Shown: positions 14,726 through 21,931 of the stretch, in pieces
How the letters are laid out: every line of letters starts with the position of its first letter
Numbering within the stretch: position 1 is the first letter of the stretch
Assembly: GCA_044448905.1 (NCBI GenBank)
Contig: JBIOHJ010000042.1
Coordinates: 1-22,991, forward strand
DNA from: JBIOHJ01 sp044448905
GTDB taxonomy: Bacteria > Bacteroidota > Bacteroidia > AKYH767-A > OLB10
Length of the DNA: 22,991 nt
Direction of reading: 5' to 3'
Translations under genes and position numbers: made by a program
The notes under the pieces: generated by a model
Told to the model about the DNA's origin: nothing
Seen by the model: only the letters and a program-made list of their open reading frames with translations
The model's database searches: none

Positions 14726-15415
14726 TTATTTTTTCTCGGGAGTTTTAGCAGCAGCGGCAGGTGCAGCTGGTGCAGCAGCAGCCCCTGCAACCGGAGCAGC
14801 AGCACCGGGAACAGCCGGAGCAGCGCCCGCAACAGCACCTGTTGCTGCAACAGGAACTTCTTCTTCAATAACCGTACGGGCTGTGCGAACACCCACAACA
14901 ATGTTGTTGGGTAAATCTAAAAAGGTTACCCCTTCTTTTTTCAGGTTATTTACCCGTATTGAATCTCCAATTGTAAGAGGGGTAATTTCAAGTTCAATAC
15001 TATCGGGCAGGTTAACCGGCAGCGCACTTATTTTAACTTTTTTAATTTTCTGAATCAGCTGTCCGCCCTGCTTTACACCTTCGGGAGTTCCTTTAAGCCG
15101 TACCGGAATGTCAATTACAACTTCCTTATCAGGATGTATTTCATAAAAGTCAATATGAATGATTTTATCGGTTATCGGATGAAACTGAATTTCTTTCATG
15201 ATGGCGTTATACTCGGTTCCGTCAATTGATAATTGAACGGTGTGTACATTGCCGGAATATACAAGTGGTCTGAAATTTAGTGCGTGCGAAGAAAAATTAA
15301 CATTTTCTTTTCCGCCATAAAGCACGCAGGGAATATTCTCCTGCTTCCGTAATTTTTTAACAGCCTGTTTGCTTAATTCAGTTCGTTTGGTTCCTGTAAT
15401 TGTTAATGATTTCAT
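14726..15415 (-). CDS. rplY: 50S ribosomal protein L25 (TL5/CTC type) with Ala/Pro/Gly-rich tail
   Basis: L25 binds 5S rRNA in the large ribosomal subunit. The 229-residue CTC-type form has the N-terminal 5S-binding domain at about 1-95 (RTELSKQAVKKLRKQENIPCVLYGG; HIDFYEI) and the second beta domain at about 96-185 (IPVRLKGTPEGVKQGGQL, ALPVNLPDSIELEI). The last 40 or so residues are low-complexity Ala/Pro/Gly ending KTPEKK, encoded by GC-richer, GCA/GCT-repeated DNA at about 14740-14855. Such tails occur in Bacteroidota L25 proteins and vary in length. It lies 29 bp after prs and 9 bp before pth. Confidence 0.93.
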   Translation of the reverse strand: MKSLTITGTKRTELSKQAVKKLRKQENIPCVLYGGKENVNFSSHALNFRPLVYSGNVHTVQLSIDGTEYNAIMKEIQFHPITDKIIHIDFYEIHPDKEVVIDIPVRLKGTPEGVKQGGQLIQKIKKVKISALPVNLPDSIELEITPLTIGDSIRVNNLKKEGVTFLDLPNNIVVGVRTARTVIEEEVPVAATGAVAGAAPAVPGAAAPVAGAAAAPAAPAAAAKTPEKK

Positions 15416-15444
15416 TGGAGTCAGATTAGTAGTGAATTGTTTTT

Positions 15445-16386
15445 TTAAGATTTAATAAATAACGGGCTTATAGATTCATAAGCATATACTTTATGAATTG
15501 CTTTCGCAAAAAGTTCGGCTGATGAAAGCGCTTTTATTTTTTTTGATTCTTTCCGTAAAGGAATGGTATCGCAAACAACCAGTTCAGTAAGCGGGGAGTT
15601 TTCAATACGCTCATAGGCTTTGCCTGAAAGAACCGGGTGCGTAATAAATCCGCGTACACTCGAAGCGCCACTTTCCATTACTAGTTCGGCAGCCTTGGTT
15701 AACGTGCCGGCAGTATCAATTATATCATCAACAAAAATTACATCCTTTCCTTCCACATCACCAATCAACTGCATACCGGCTACTTCATTGGCGCGTTTGC
15801 GGTGTTTGTCGCAAATTGCCATTTCGGCATTAAAATATTTTGCATACTCACGGGCTCTGTGCACACCTCCCATGTCGGGAGCGGCCACGAGAAGATTCGG
15901 CAACTCAAGACTTTTAATATAAGGGACAAAAATAGTAGAGGCGTCCATGTGATCAACCGGCACATCAAAAAATCCCTGTATCTGTGGTGCGTGCAAATCC
16001 ATTGTCATTATACGTGTGGCTCCGGCAGCGGATAATAAATTAGCCACAAGCTTCGAAGCGATAGCTACCCTCGGCTTATCTTTCCTGTCAGATCGTGCAA
16101 AACCAAAGTATGGAATTACAGCCGTTATATAATGAGCCGATGCCCTTTTGGCTGCATCAATGAGCATGAGCAACTCAAACAGGTTTTGTGTAGGAGCAAA
16201 GGTTGACTGGATAATAAATACATCACATCCCCTAACACTTTCATCGAATGAAGGAGAAAACTCTCCATCACTGAAATAGGTAATGTTTACTTCTCCAAGC
16301 GGGGTGCCGTAACATTCAGCAATTTCCAGGGCAAGGTATTTTGAAGCCGTACCCGAGAAAATTTTTACCTGCCTTAACATTTCCAT
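15445..16386 (-). CDS. prs: Ribose-phosphate pyrophosphokinase
   Basis: Prs makes phosphoribosyl pyrophosphate from ribose 5-phosphate and ATP, feeding purine, pyrimidine, histidine, tryptophan and NAD synthesis. The 313-residue product is full length. Landmarks are KIFSGTASKYLALEIA at the N-terminus, the flexible PYFGFARSDRKDKPR loop, the MDLHAPQIQGFF divalent-metal site, DMGGVHRAREYA, CDKHRKR, and the PRPP-binding loop IFVDDIIDTAGT. The usual ARQDRK is ARSDRK here, a small change. Together with rplY and pth it forms a three-gene operon read leftward. Identification is very firm. Confidence 0.96.
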   Translation of the reverse strand: MEMLRQVKIFSGTASKYLALEIAECYGTPLGEVNITYFSDGEFSPSFDESVRGCDVFIIQSTFAPTQNLFELLMLIDAAKRASAHYITAVIPYFGFARSDRKDKPRVAIASKLVANLLSAAGATRIMTMDLHAPQIQGFFDVPVDHMDASTIFVPYIKSLELPNLLVAAPDMGGVHRAREYAKYFNAEMAICDKHRKRANEVAGMQLIGDVEGKDVIFVDDIIDTAGTLTKAAELVMESGASSVRGFITHPVLSGKAYERIENSPLTELVVCDTIPLRKESKKIKALSSAELFAKAIHKVYAYESISPLFIKS

Positions 16387-16412
16387 GTTGATTACTTTTT
16401 TTTAAAGGGATG

Positions 16413-16420
16413 CAAAGTAA
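16413..16420 (-). promoter_or_regulatory. -7-like element for the prs operon
   Basis: Minus-strand TTACTTTG, followed by CA, is close to TAnnTTTG and lies 26 nt before the prs ATG at 16386. It is one base off the consensus. Confidence 0.4.
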
Positions 16421-16505
16421 ATAAAAAGAGTTTAATTCACGATAGCAAATGGTATAAAGTTTCCTCAAAAATCACCGTTGAGTGAACGGATTTGCCGAAA
16501 AACTT

Positions 16506-16513
16506 TACATTCG
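16506..16513 (+). promoter_or_regulatory. -7-like element for tRNA-Leu
   Basis: TACATTCG fits the TAnnTTCG variant and precedes the tRNA gene by 44 nt. A TTTG lies at 16491-16494, closer than the usual -33 spacing. Confidence 0.4.
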
Positions 16514-16557
16514 CACTCCTTTCTCCAGAATTTTTTCCATATAGTTCAATACGTAAT

Positions 16558-16641
16558 GCCCGGGTGGCGGAATTGGTAGACGCGCTGGTCTCAAACACCA
16601 GTGATAGCAATATTGTATCGGTTCGACTCCGATCCCGGGTA
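16558..16641 (+). tRNA. tRNA-Leu, anticodon CAA
   Basis: An 84-nt type II tRNA. The acceptor stem GCCCGGG pairs with CCCGGGT (the first pair is G-U), and the discriminator is A. The D-arm region is GCGGAATTGGTAGACGCG. The anticodon arm CTGGT-CTCAAAC-ACCAG gives CAA (decoding UUG). A long variable arm (TGATAGCAATATTGT) and the T arm ATCGG-TTCGACT-CCGAT follow. The CCA end is not encoded. It stands alone, between the divergent prs operon and a plus-strand dehydrogenase gene. Confidence 0.95.
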
Positions 16642-16686
16642 CTTTTTCCTGGTATTTTGACCTGATATGATTTTGGTTTACTTGTT

Positions 16687-16694
16687 TACTTTTG
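16687..16694 (+). promoter_or_regulatory. -7 element for the sugar dehydrogenase gene
   Basis: TACTTTTG matches TAnnTTTG and lies 17 nt before ATG 16712. Confidence 0.5.
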
Positions 16695-16711
16695 TTTAAA
16701 TCAAAAGAGCT

Positions 16712-17929
16712 ATGAAGACGTTTTACAAAATTGTTTTGTCAATCATTTTCATTTCAGCCATGTCATTTCTATTAGCTTTTGAAAGAAGATCGGATTATCC
16801 ACCGTTAAAAACAAATTTGAAACTCATTTCAAAAGGATTTACCTCTCCCGTTGGAATGGCATCGCCCAAAGACGGAACCAGCCGCATTTTTATAATTGAG
16901 CAGGGAGGAAAAATAAAAATTATTAAAAACGGAATTTTGTTGTCAATGCCTTTTATTGACCTTTCAGATAAATTAGACGGGTTAAATATTGCATACAGCG
17001 AGAAAGGGTTGCTTGGATTAGCCTTTCATCCCGATTTTAAAAACAACAGGCGTTTTTTTGTTTATTATAGTGCCCATAACGATACCAGACAATTTGATCA
17101 TAAGAGCGTGGTGGCTGAATACAAAGCCACTTCGGCTAACCCTGACGTTGCTGATATGCGTGAAGAAGTAATTATGGAAATTCTGCAACCCGAAAGCAAT
17201 CATAACGGTGGATGCCTGCAATTCGGTAAAGACGGATTTCTGTACATTGGCTTAGGTGATGGGGGGGGTGCCGGTGACCATCATGGACCGATTGGAAACG
17301 GCCAAAACCTGAATACCTGGCTGGGAAAAATTCTTCGGATTGACATAGACTCTAAAAAACCGTATGCAATTCCTGCCGACAATCCATTTGTTGGAAAAAC
17401 CAATACGAAGCCCGAAATTTATGCTTACGGATTGCGTAATCCCTGGCATTTTTCATTTGACCGCGTTACCGGCAGGTTGTATTGTGGTGATGTGGGACAG
17501 AATAATTGGGAAGAAACCGATATTATTGAAAAAGGAAAGAATTACGGCTGGCGCATCATGGAAAGTTCTCATTGCTTTAATCCTGTATCAAATTGCAAAA
17601 CCGATGGGTTAATGTTACCAATAGATGAATATAATCACGAAACCGGGATAAGTATTTGTGGAGGGCATATGTACCGGGGACTGATGTTTCCTTCACTTCA
17701 CGGTAATTATTTTTTTGGCGATTGGAATGGAAAATTATTTTACCTCAGGCAGGATAAAGATTTTACATGGAACCGAGGTGATGTATGGATAAATGGCGAA
17801 GAATCGAACGACATTGGAGCAAAACTGAATTGCATTGGCGAGGATGAAAATGGCGAAATTTATCTAATCACGCAACATCTCTTTGGGCCAAAAAGTCCCA
17901 CGGGAGCTGTGTATAGAATTAGTCTTTAA
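16712..17929 (+). CDS. PQQ-dependent sugar dehydrogenase (GSDH / glucose-sorbosone dehydrogenase family)
   Basis: A 405-residue exported six-bladed propeller enzyme of the soluble aldose dehydrogenase (glucose/sorbosone dehydrogenase) family, expected to oxidise sugars with PQQ in the periplasm or outside the cell. Residues 1-23 look like a signal peptide (KTFYKIVLSIIFISAMSFLLAF). Landmarks are GFTSPVGMA, EKGLLGLAFHPDF, SNHNGG with the likely catalytic His164, GLGDGGGAGDHHGP (180-193), LGKILRIDID, YGLRNPW (239-245) and DVGQNNWEE. The true sugar substrate cannot be told. The GDGGG codons contain a run of eight G at 17261-17268, a slippage-prone tract. No PQQ synthesis gene is in the window. 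It converges on the barrel gene at 17959 with 29 bp between. Confidence 0.88.
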   Translation: MKTFYKIVLSIIFISAMSFLLAFERRSDYPPLKTNLKLISKGFTSPVGMASPKDGTSRIFIIEQGGKIKIIKNGILLSMPFIDLSDKLDGLNIAYSEKGLLGLAFHPDFKNNRRFFVYYSAHNDTRQFDHKSVVAEYKATSANPDVADMREEVIMEILQPESNHNGGCLQFGKDGFLYIGLGDGGGAGDHHGPIGNGQNLNTWLGKILRIDIDSKKPYAIPADNPFVGKTNTKPEIYAYGLRNPWHFSFDRVTGRLYCGDVGQNNWEETDIIEKGKNYGWRIMESSHCFNPVSNCKTDGLMLPIDEYNHETGISICGGHMYRGLMFPSLHGNYFFGDWNGKLFYLRQDKDFTWNRGDVWINGEESNDIGAKLNCIGEDENGEIYLITQHLFGPKSPTGAVYRISL

Positions 17930-17958
17930 TAATTTCACAATTCACAATTCATCACCCT

Positions 17959-18834
17959 TTATTTCTCCCCGTCCGTCCTCATCCGGTAAATTAACCCGGC
18001 CCGTAAAAGCAAACCGTCATTCACATCAAGGTTTGTATAATTCGTTTCACCACCACTCCGAAAACCGGATTGGTATTTTCTCAATACCGATTGCCCTGCC
18101 TGCAAACTAACCACAACATGTTTAGTAACATAGGTGTCAAAATATAGTTTCACATGATGGTCGTCAACCCGCAAAAAATAAAAATCATCGTAACGATATG
18201 AGGTAGTTATAAAATATATTTCGGCTCCTGTATAAAACCGTTTCCCCAGCTTATATTCGAAATTAAGGCTTACAGGCAGCACACCGAATATTCTTACTTT
18301 GTCTGAAGGTCTCCAGTCAATTCCAATCATAGGAACCACACGCGGTCCGAAAAAATCGCTGTTATAATAAACACCAAATTTATAACTCAACGTTTCTGAT
18401 TTTTTTAATATCCCCAATACAACTCCTCCCACCTGAAAATCATTTCCGTCTATATTTTTAAAATCAGAATTAATACGGGGGAATGCTACAAAAGCCGTTT
18501 GCCATTTTGGGTTTTTCCATTGCTTAAAGTAAGTCAGAAAAAAACCGGTTCCATGCAAATTTTGTTTTGGTTCATCAGCATAATTTAACTTCAGGTTTTC
18601 ATAAAAAGGATTTATCACAAGCAAATCGCTCTTAAGTTTTAAACCGTATTTTAAGCTTAAATTAAAGTAATTTGTTTGAAGAGAAATTTTGTCCGAATTG
18701 AATAGTGACTTGTCTGGGCTATGCTGGTAATAAAAATTTGCAACATCAAAATAAGGCTGCCCGATAAGCCGGTTGGAGAAAAACAAAAACATCATGGAAA
18801 CTGCCGTAAGTAAAAGCGGCTTTTTTCTTTTCAT
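17959..18834 (-). CDS. Outer-membrane beta-barrel protein (DUF6268-like)
   Basis: A 291-residue exported protein. The signal peptide is MKRKKPLLLTAVSMMFLFFSNRLIGQ, cut after IGQ. The mature part is rich in alternating aromatic/polar strands such as YFNLSLKYGLKL, GTGFFLTYFKQW, SLNFEYKLGKRFYTGAEIYF and HHVKLYFDTYVTKHVVVSLQAGQSV, consistent with an outer-membrane barrel. It resembles the DUF6268 family from memory, which has no known function. It is divergent from the DUF4412-like gene, sharing a 97-bp spacer with no clear consensus promoter. Confidence 0.7.
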   Translation of the reverse strand: MKRKKPLLLTAVSMMFLFFSNRLIGQPYFDVANFYYQHSPDKSLFNSDKISLQTNYFNLSLKYGLKLKSDLLVINPFYENLKLNYADEPKQNLHGTGFFLTYFKQWKNPKWQTAFVAFPRINSDFKNIDGNDFQVGGVVLGILKKSETLSYKFGVYYNSDFFGPRVVPMIGIDWRPSDKVRIFGVLPVSLNFEYKLGKRFYTGAEIYFITTSYRYDDFYFLRVDDHHVKLYFDTYVTKHVVVSLQAGQSVLRKYQSGFRSGGETNYTNLDVNDGLLLRAGLIYRMRTDGEK

Positions 18835-18931
18835 AAATAATTCACAGGAATAATTGCTTTTTTACAGGCTGCAATTAAGGAAATATTTACAAATTGCATT
18901 CTAATTTCTGATTGTAATATAAAAACACATT

Positions 18932-19633
18932 ATGAAGATAAAACCGATTATACTCCTGCTTGCGTGCCTGCTCATTGGGAAAACCCCATTCAGGGGCTTA
19001 GGGGCCTATGCACAAAATTTTACCGGTAGTTACACAATGCATACTGAAGATTCTGCCAGAAAAAAAACCGTTGATTTAAAAATCACATTTAAAAAAGAAA
19101 AATCATGTCTCGAAATAATTACCGGTGAGAATGCAGGAAAATTCAGGACCATTTTTGATAGCAAAGAAAGAACAATGACCATTCTCACCGAAAAAGAAGG
19201 AGCCAGTAAACTTGCAATGATACGTTCCATGCCCGATATCACCGAGTCGTCAGAGCCTGCTGCAAAGGATGTGAAGATTACTTTAACTGATGAAACCAAA
19301 ACCATCGAAAACTATTCCTGCAAAAAAGTTATGGTTGAGTCGGCAGATGCCATTACTGAAATGTGGATTACCCAAGATTTAAATATATCTTATGACGATA
19401 TGGTTACCATTCTTAACCATGGCGCGGGACCCATTTCAGGAATGATTCAAAATATTAAAAATTACAAAAGCCTGAAAGGCTTTCCGCTTAAAATGACTGT
19501 TGCCAATAAAATAAAAGCAGGGGAGGTAATTAATATTACCATTACGAATGTATTGTTAAATACAGTTGACAATTCTGTTTTTAATACTAACGGCTACCAG
19601 GTTATGGACGTGAGGAATGCGGGTAGCAGATAG
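18932..19633 (+). CDS. DUF4412-like exported protein
   Basis: A 233-residue exported protein. The body fits the DUF4412 pattern: FTGSYTMHTED, DLKITFKKEKSCLEIITGENAG, RTIFDSKERTMTIL, IENYSCKKVMVE, TEMWITQDLN and LKGFPLKMTVANK. The family is found mainly in Bacteroidota periplasmic or secreted proteins and has no established activity. The N-terminal signal is odd: the hydrophobic core LLLACLLIG is separated from the expected YAQ cleavage site by GKTPFRGLGA, encoded by a CCCC..GGGG..GGGG-rich stretch (18984-19004). This looks like a small in-frame insertion. It is divergent from the barrel gene at 18834. Confidence 0.75.
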   Translation: MKIKPIILLLACLLIGKTPFRGLGAYAQNFTGSYTMHTEDSARKKTVDLKITFKKEKSCLEIITGENAGKFRTIFDSKERTMTILTEKEGASKLAMIRSMPDITESSEPAAKDVKITLTDETKTIENYSCKKVMVESADAITEMWITQDLNISYDDMVTILNHGAGPISGMIQNIKNYKSLKGFPLKMTVANKIKAGEVINITITNVLLNTVDNSVFNTNGYQVMDVRNAGSR

Positions 19634-19790
19634 GGTTAACAATTGCGCCATCATGCAAAATCATTAGTTGCAGACTTATGATCTAAATCAATTCAAATTT
19701 TTTTTTGGTAAAGTATTGATATTATACTCTGAACAGGCAAATTAGCAAAGTCGTAAAGGTTATGAAGTTAGTGTTGAAAAATTATTTTTA

Positions 19791-19802
19791 CAAGGTACCT
19801 TG
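19791..19802. promoter_or_regulatory. Perfect 12-nt palindrome, possible operator
   Basis: CAAGGTACCTTG is its own reverse complement and sits 114 bp upstream of the -7 element at 19916. A dimeric regulator could bind it, but the link is only positional. Confidence 0.3.
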
Positions 19803-19915
19803 CCATATAAAAAGATCTTTCTAAATTGCGTTCCGATTCGCTTTTCATTAATCGCTAAGCCCTATTTACCCCTACTAAGTAAAAGTGAAAATAAAGTTTG
19901 CCGTAAACATATACT

Positions 19916-19923
19916 TACTTTCG
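19916..19923 (+). promoter_or_regulatory. -7-like element for the 568-residue T9SS gene
   Basis: TACTTTCG matches the element at 10601-10608. A TTTG lies at 19897-19900, 15 bp upstream, and the ATG follows after 52 nt, a longer leader than for most genes here. Confidence 0.45.
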
Positions 19924-19975
19924 TTATAGCGAGAAAGTTTATAATCTACAATTTATTAAAAATAAATATGCCATA

Positions 19976-21682
19976 ATGAAAAAAATATTACGATCAATAC
20001 TACTTATTGCCGCCTTGGTCTTTTTATGTGCAGGAAGTTATGCGCAATTCAGCCCGGTTTGGGATGTTTCCTATCAGCATACTGGAACCAATTCTTTTTC
20101 GAACGAAAGCCGTAAGGTGGAAACAGATGCTTCGGGAAATGTTTTTGTGCTTGCCGATGTGACCTCCGACATTGACCCTAACGGTGTGATTACAACCTCC
20201 ACATGGCACTATACAGTAATATTAAAATATTCCTCCGGTGGTACACTGATGGCATCCAAAAATATTTATGTGGTAAATCATGTGGTATCGGGCTTTGACA
20301 ACAAAGGTGCTTTCGGACTGGAACTTGATGCAGCGGGTAATGTATATATGGGATATAATATTTATGACAACGGAAGCAATTATGATGTTTCCGTTTCCAA
20401 GTTCGATAATAGCCTGAATGTAATTTGGGCGCAAAAATACAATCCGGGCACTATTGACTACGGTGTGGATATGAAAGTGGATCCCTCGGGTAATGTTTAT
20501 GCCATTGCGCAATCCATATCGGGCTCTAATTCTGTTTACCATATCATTAAATCAAATGCGGTCAGTCAAAGCCTGAATTCAATTTATGCCTTTGATGTAA
20601 ATGCCGATTATTTAAATAAACTTATTCTTGATGCCAGTCAGAACGTTTACGTTACCGGCTACCGTATTATTGCAGGTTTTAAAAATGCCCTCACAACTTC
20701 TGTAACCAATGCCGGTGCTTTACGATGGAAGGTAACATATAATGGTGGCTCTTCCAACCGCGATGATGTGGGCAATAATTTAACCCTTGCTGCAGATGGC
20801 AACTTATATGTAGTGGGCGTTTCGGACCGGGGTGCTCCTACCATTAACGATATTATGGTTATTAAATACAATCCCATTAATGGAAAAAGTTTCTGGGCTA
20901 CCTATCATGACTATAATAATGGCAACGATAATGGATATTTTATTTATGGACCGGCAATAGACTACGTATATGTGGGAGCGGTTTCGGCAAATGACATTAT
21001 ACTTGATCGTATAAAAACTGCAACCGGTGGGGGTAACGGCAGGGGAACGTACCAGCCCGATCCGGTCGAATCCCATACAGCGCTTAACGGGGCCACGCTC
21101 AGGGGCATGAAAATATCATCCAATATGAATTTTTACATTACCGGCAGCATACAGGCAACTAATCTTAGTGCGCAGTCATTCAGCGCTTCTTATCTTGCAA
21201 AATTTGTTTTATTTCCCGTGGCAAGAAATGTTTTTAAATTGGATTTTGATGCGGATGCTGAAGGCGATTTTACAAAGAGTAAATTTGGTGCAGGTATAGC
21301 TCTTGATGAGTTGAATGATAAAATAATATGGTTACGCGATAATGCAAAGGAGTATTCAACCCACACACAGGAAGAAGTGTTGGTGACCTATCTTGATGTG
21401 CCTGCCCAGGTAAAATTTGCACAAAATAATAGCGCACAGCAAGTGATAAACAGCCCCGATGTTATCATATTATCTAATCCGGTAAAAAGTAAAATACAAT
21501 TTCAGGCTCAGCAAGCCATTCAGCGCATTGAAATTTCTGACATCACCGGAAAAATTGTTCTCAGTATTGATAAGACACCACCTGATAAAACTGTGGATGT
21601 TTCTTCCTTAATCAGTGGCATTTACCTGTGCAGGTTTATTGGCGCTGAAAGCGTCATAACAAAAAAATTGGTGATTGAATAA
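19976..21682 (+). CDS. Secreted propeller-like protein with type IX sorting domain
   Basis: A 568-residue exported protein. The signal peptide MKKILRSILLIAALVFLCAGSYAQ ends at a YAQ site. Residues about 25-400 contain degenerate repeats of the form DASGNVFVLADVTS, DAAGNVYMGYNIYD, DPSGNVYAIAQS, DASQNVYVTGYR and AADGNLYVVGVSD, the SBBP-like pattern of beta-propellers. The C-terminal 80 residues are a sorting domain (VIILSNPVKSKIQF; IEISDITGKIV; SLISGIYLCRF..TKKLVIE). It probably ends up on the cell surface or secreted. No active-site motif was seen. It has its own promoter-like site. Confidence 0.82.
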   Translation: MKKILRSILLIAALVFLCAGSYAQFSPVWDVSYQHTGTNSFSNESRKVETDASGNVFVLADVTSDIDPNGVITTSTWHYTVILKYSSGGTLMASKNIYVVNHVVSGFDNKGAFGLELDAAGNVYMGYNIYDNGSNYDVSVSKFDNSLNVIWAQKYNPGTIDYGVDMKVDPSGNVYAIAQSISGSNSVYHIIKSNAVSQSLNSIYAFDVNADYLNKLILDASQNVYVTGYRIIAGFKNALTTSVTNAGALRWKVTYNGGSSNRDDVGNNLTLAADGNLYVVGVSDRGAPTINDIMVIKYNPINGKSFWATYHDYNNGNDNGYFIYGPAIDYVYVGAVSANDIILDRIKTATGGGNGRGTYQPDPVESHTALNGATLRGMKISSNMNFYITGSIQATNLSAQSFSASYLAKFVLFPVARNVFKLDFDADAEGDFTKSKFGAGIALDELNDKIIWLRDNAKEYSTHTQEEVLVTYLDVPAQVKFAQNNSAQQVINSPDVIILSNPVKSKIQFQAQQAIQRIEISDITGKIVLSIDKTPPDKTVDVSSLISGIYLCRFIGAESVITKKLVIE

Positions 21683-21931
21683 GTAAATAAAAAAATCAAA
21701 ACATTATTTACCCATAAAAAACAACCATTCATAAAATAAACCTAATTTTCTGAAGGGCATTGGATAAATTAGCGGCAGACAAATTTGAAAGGATGATGCG
21801 TGTAAGAAAAGGTACCCTCTCTCCCCCCGAGTTTATTGACTGGTAAATCGTTTATAACATGAGTATTTCTCCCAGGACATTTAATTAATAAAATAAAAAT
21901 AAAATCAAATAATAAAAACCCCCAATTAAAA

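Larger units (their letters stand above)
19634..19975. other. Intergenic region without a recognised gene
   Basis: This 342-bp AT-rich spacer holds no convincing ORF; the longest ATG-started reading I examined is 20 codons. It contains a 12-nt perfect palindrome, CAAGGTACCTTG (19791-19802), a TTTG at 19897-19900 and the -7-like TACTTTCG at 19916-19923 for the next gene. The ACTTTC of that element can pair with GAAAGT at 19933-19938. No terminator was clear after the DUF4412-like gene. Confidence 0.6.

Noticed and set aside
16476..16490. CCGTT-gagtg-AACGG stem in the prs/tRNA-Leu spacer
   Set aside because: It is a five-pair stem without a T tract or conserved context, so it is not separable from chance.
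21683..21721. Inverted repeat GTAAATAA/TTATTTAC as a terminator after the 568-residue T9SS gene
   Set aside because: The arms contain only one G-C pair, the loop is 23 nt and no T tract follows; chance in AT-rich DNA is likely.
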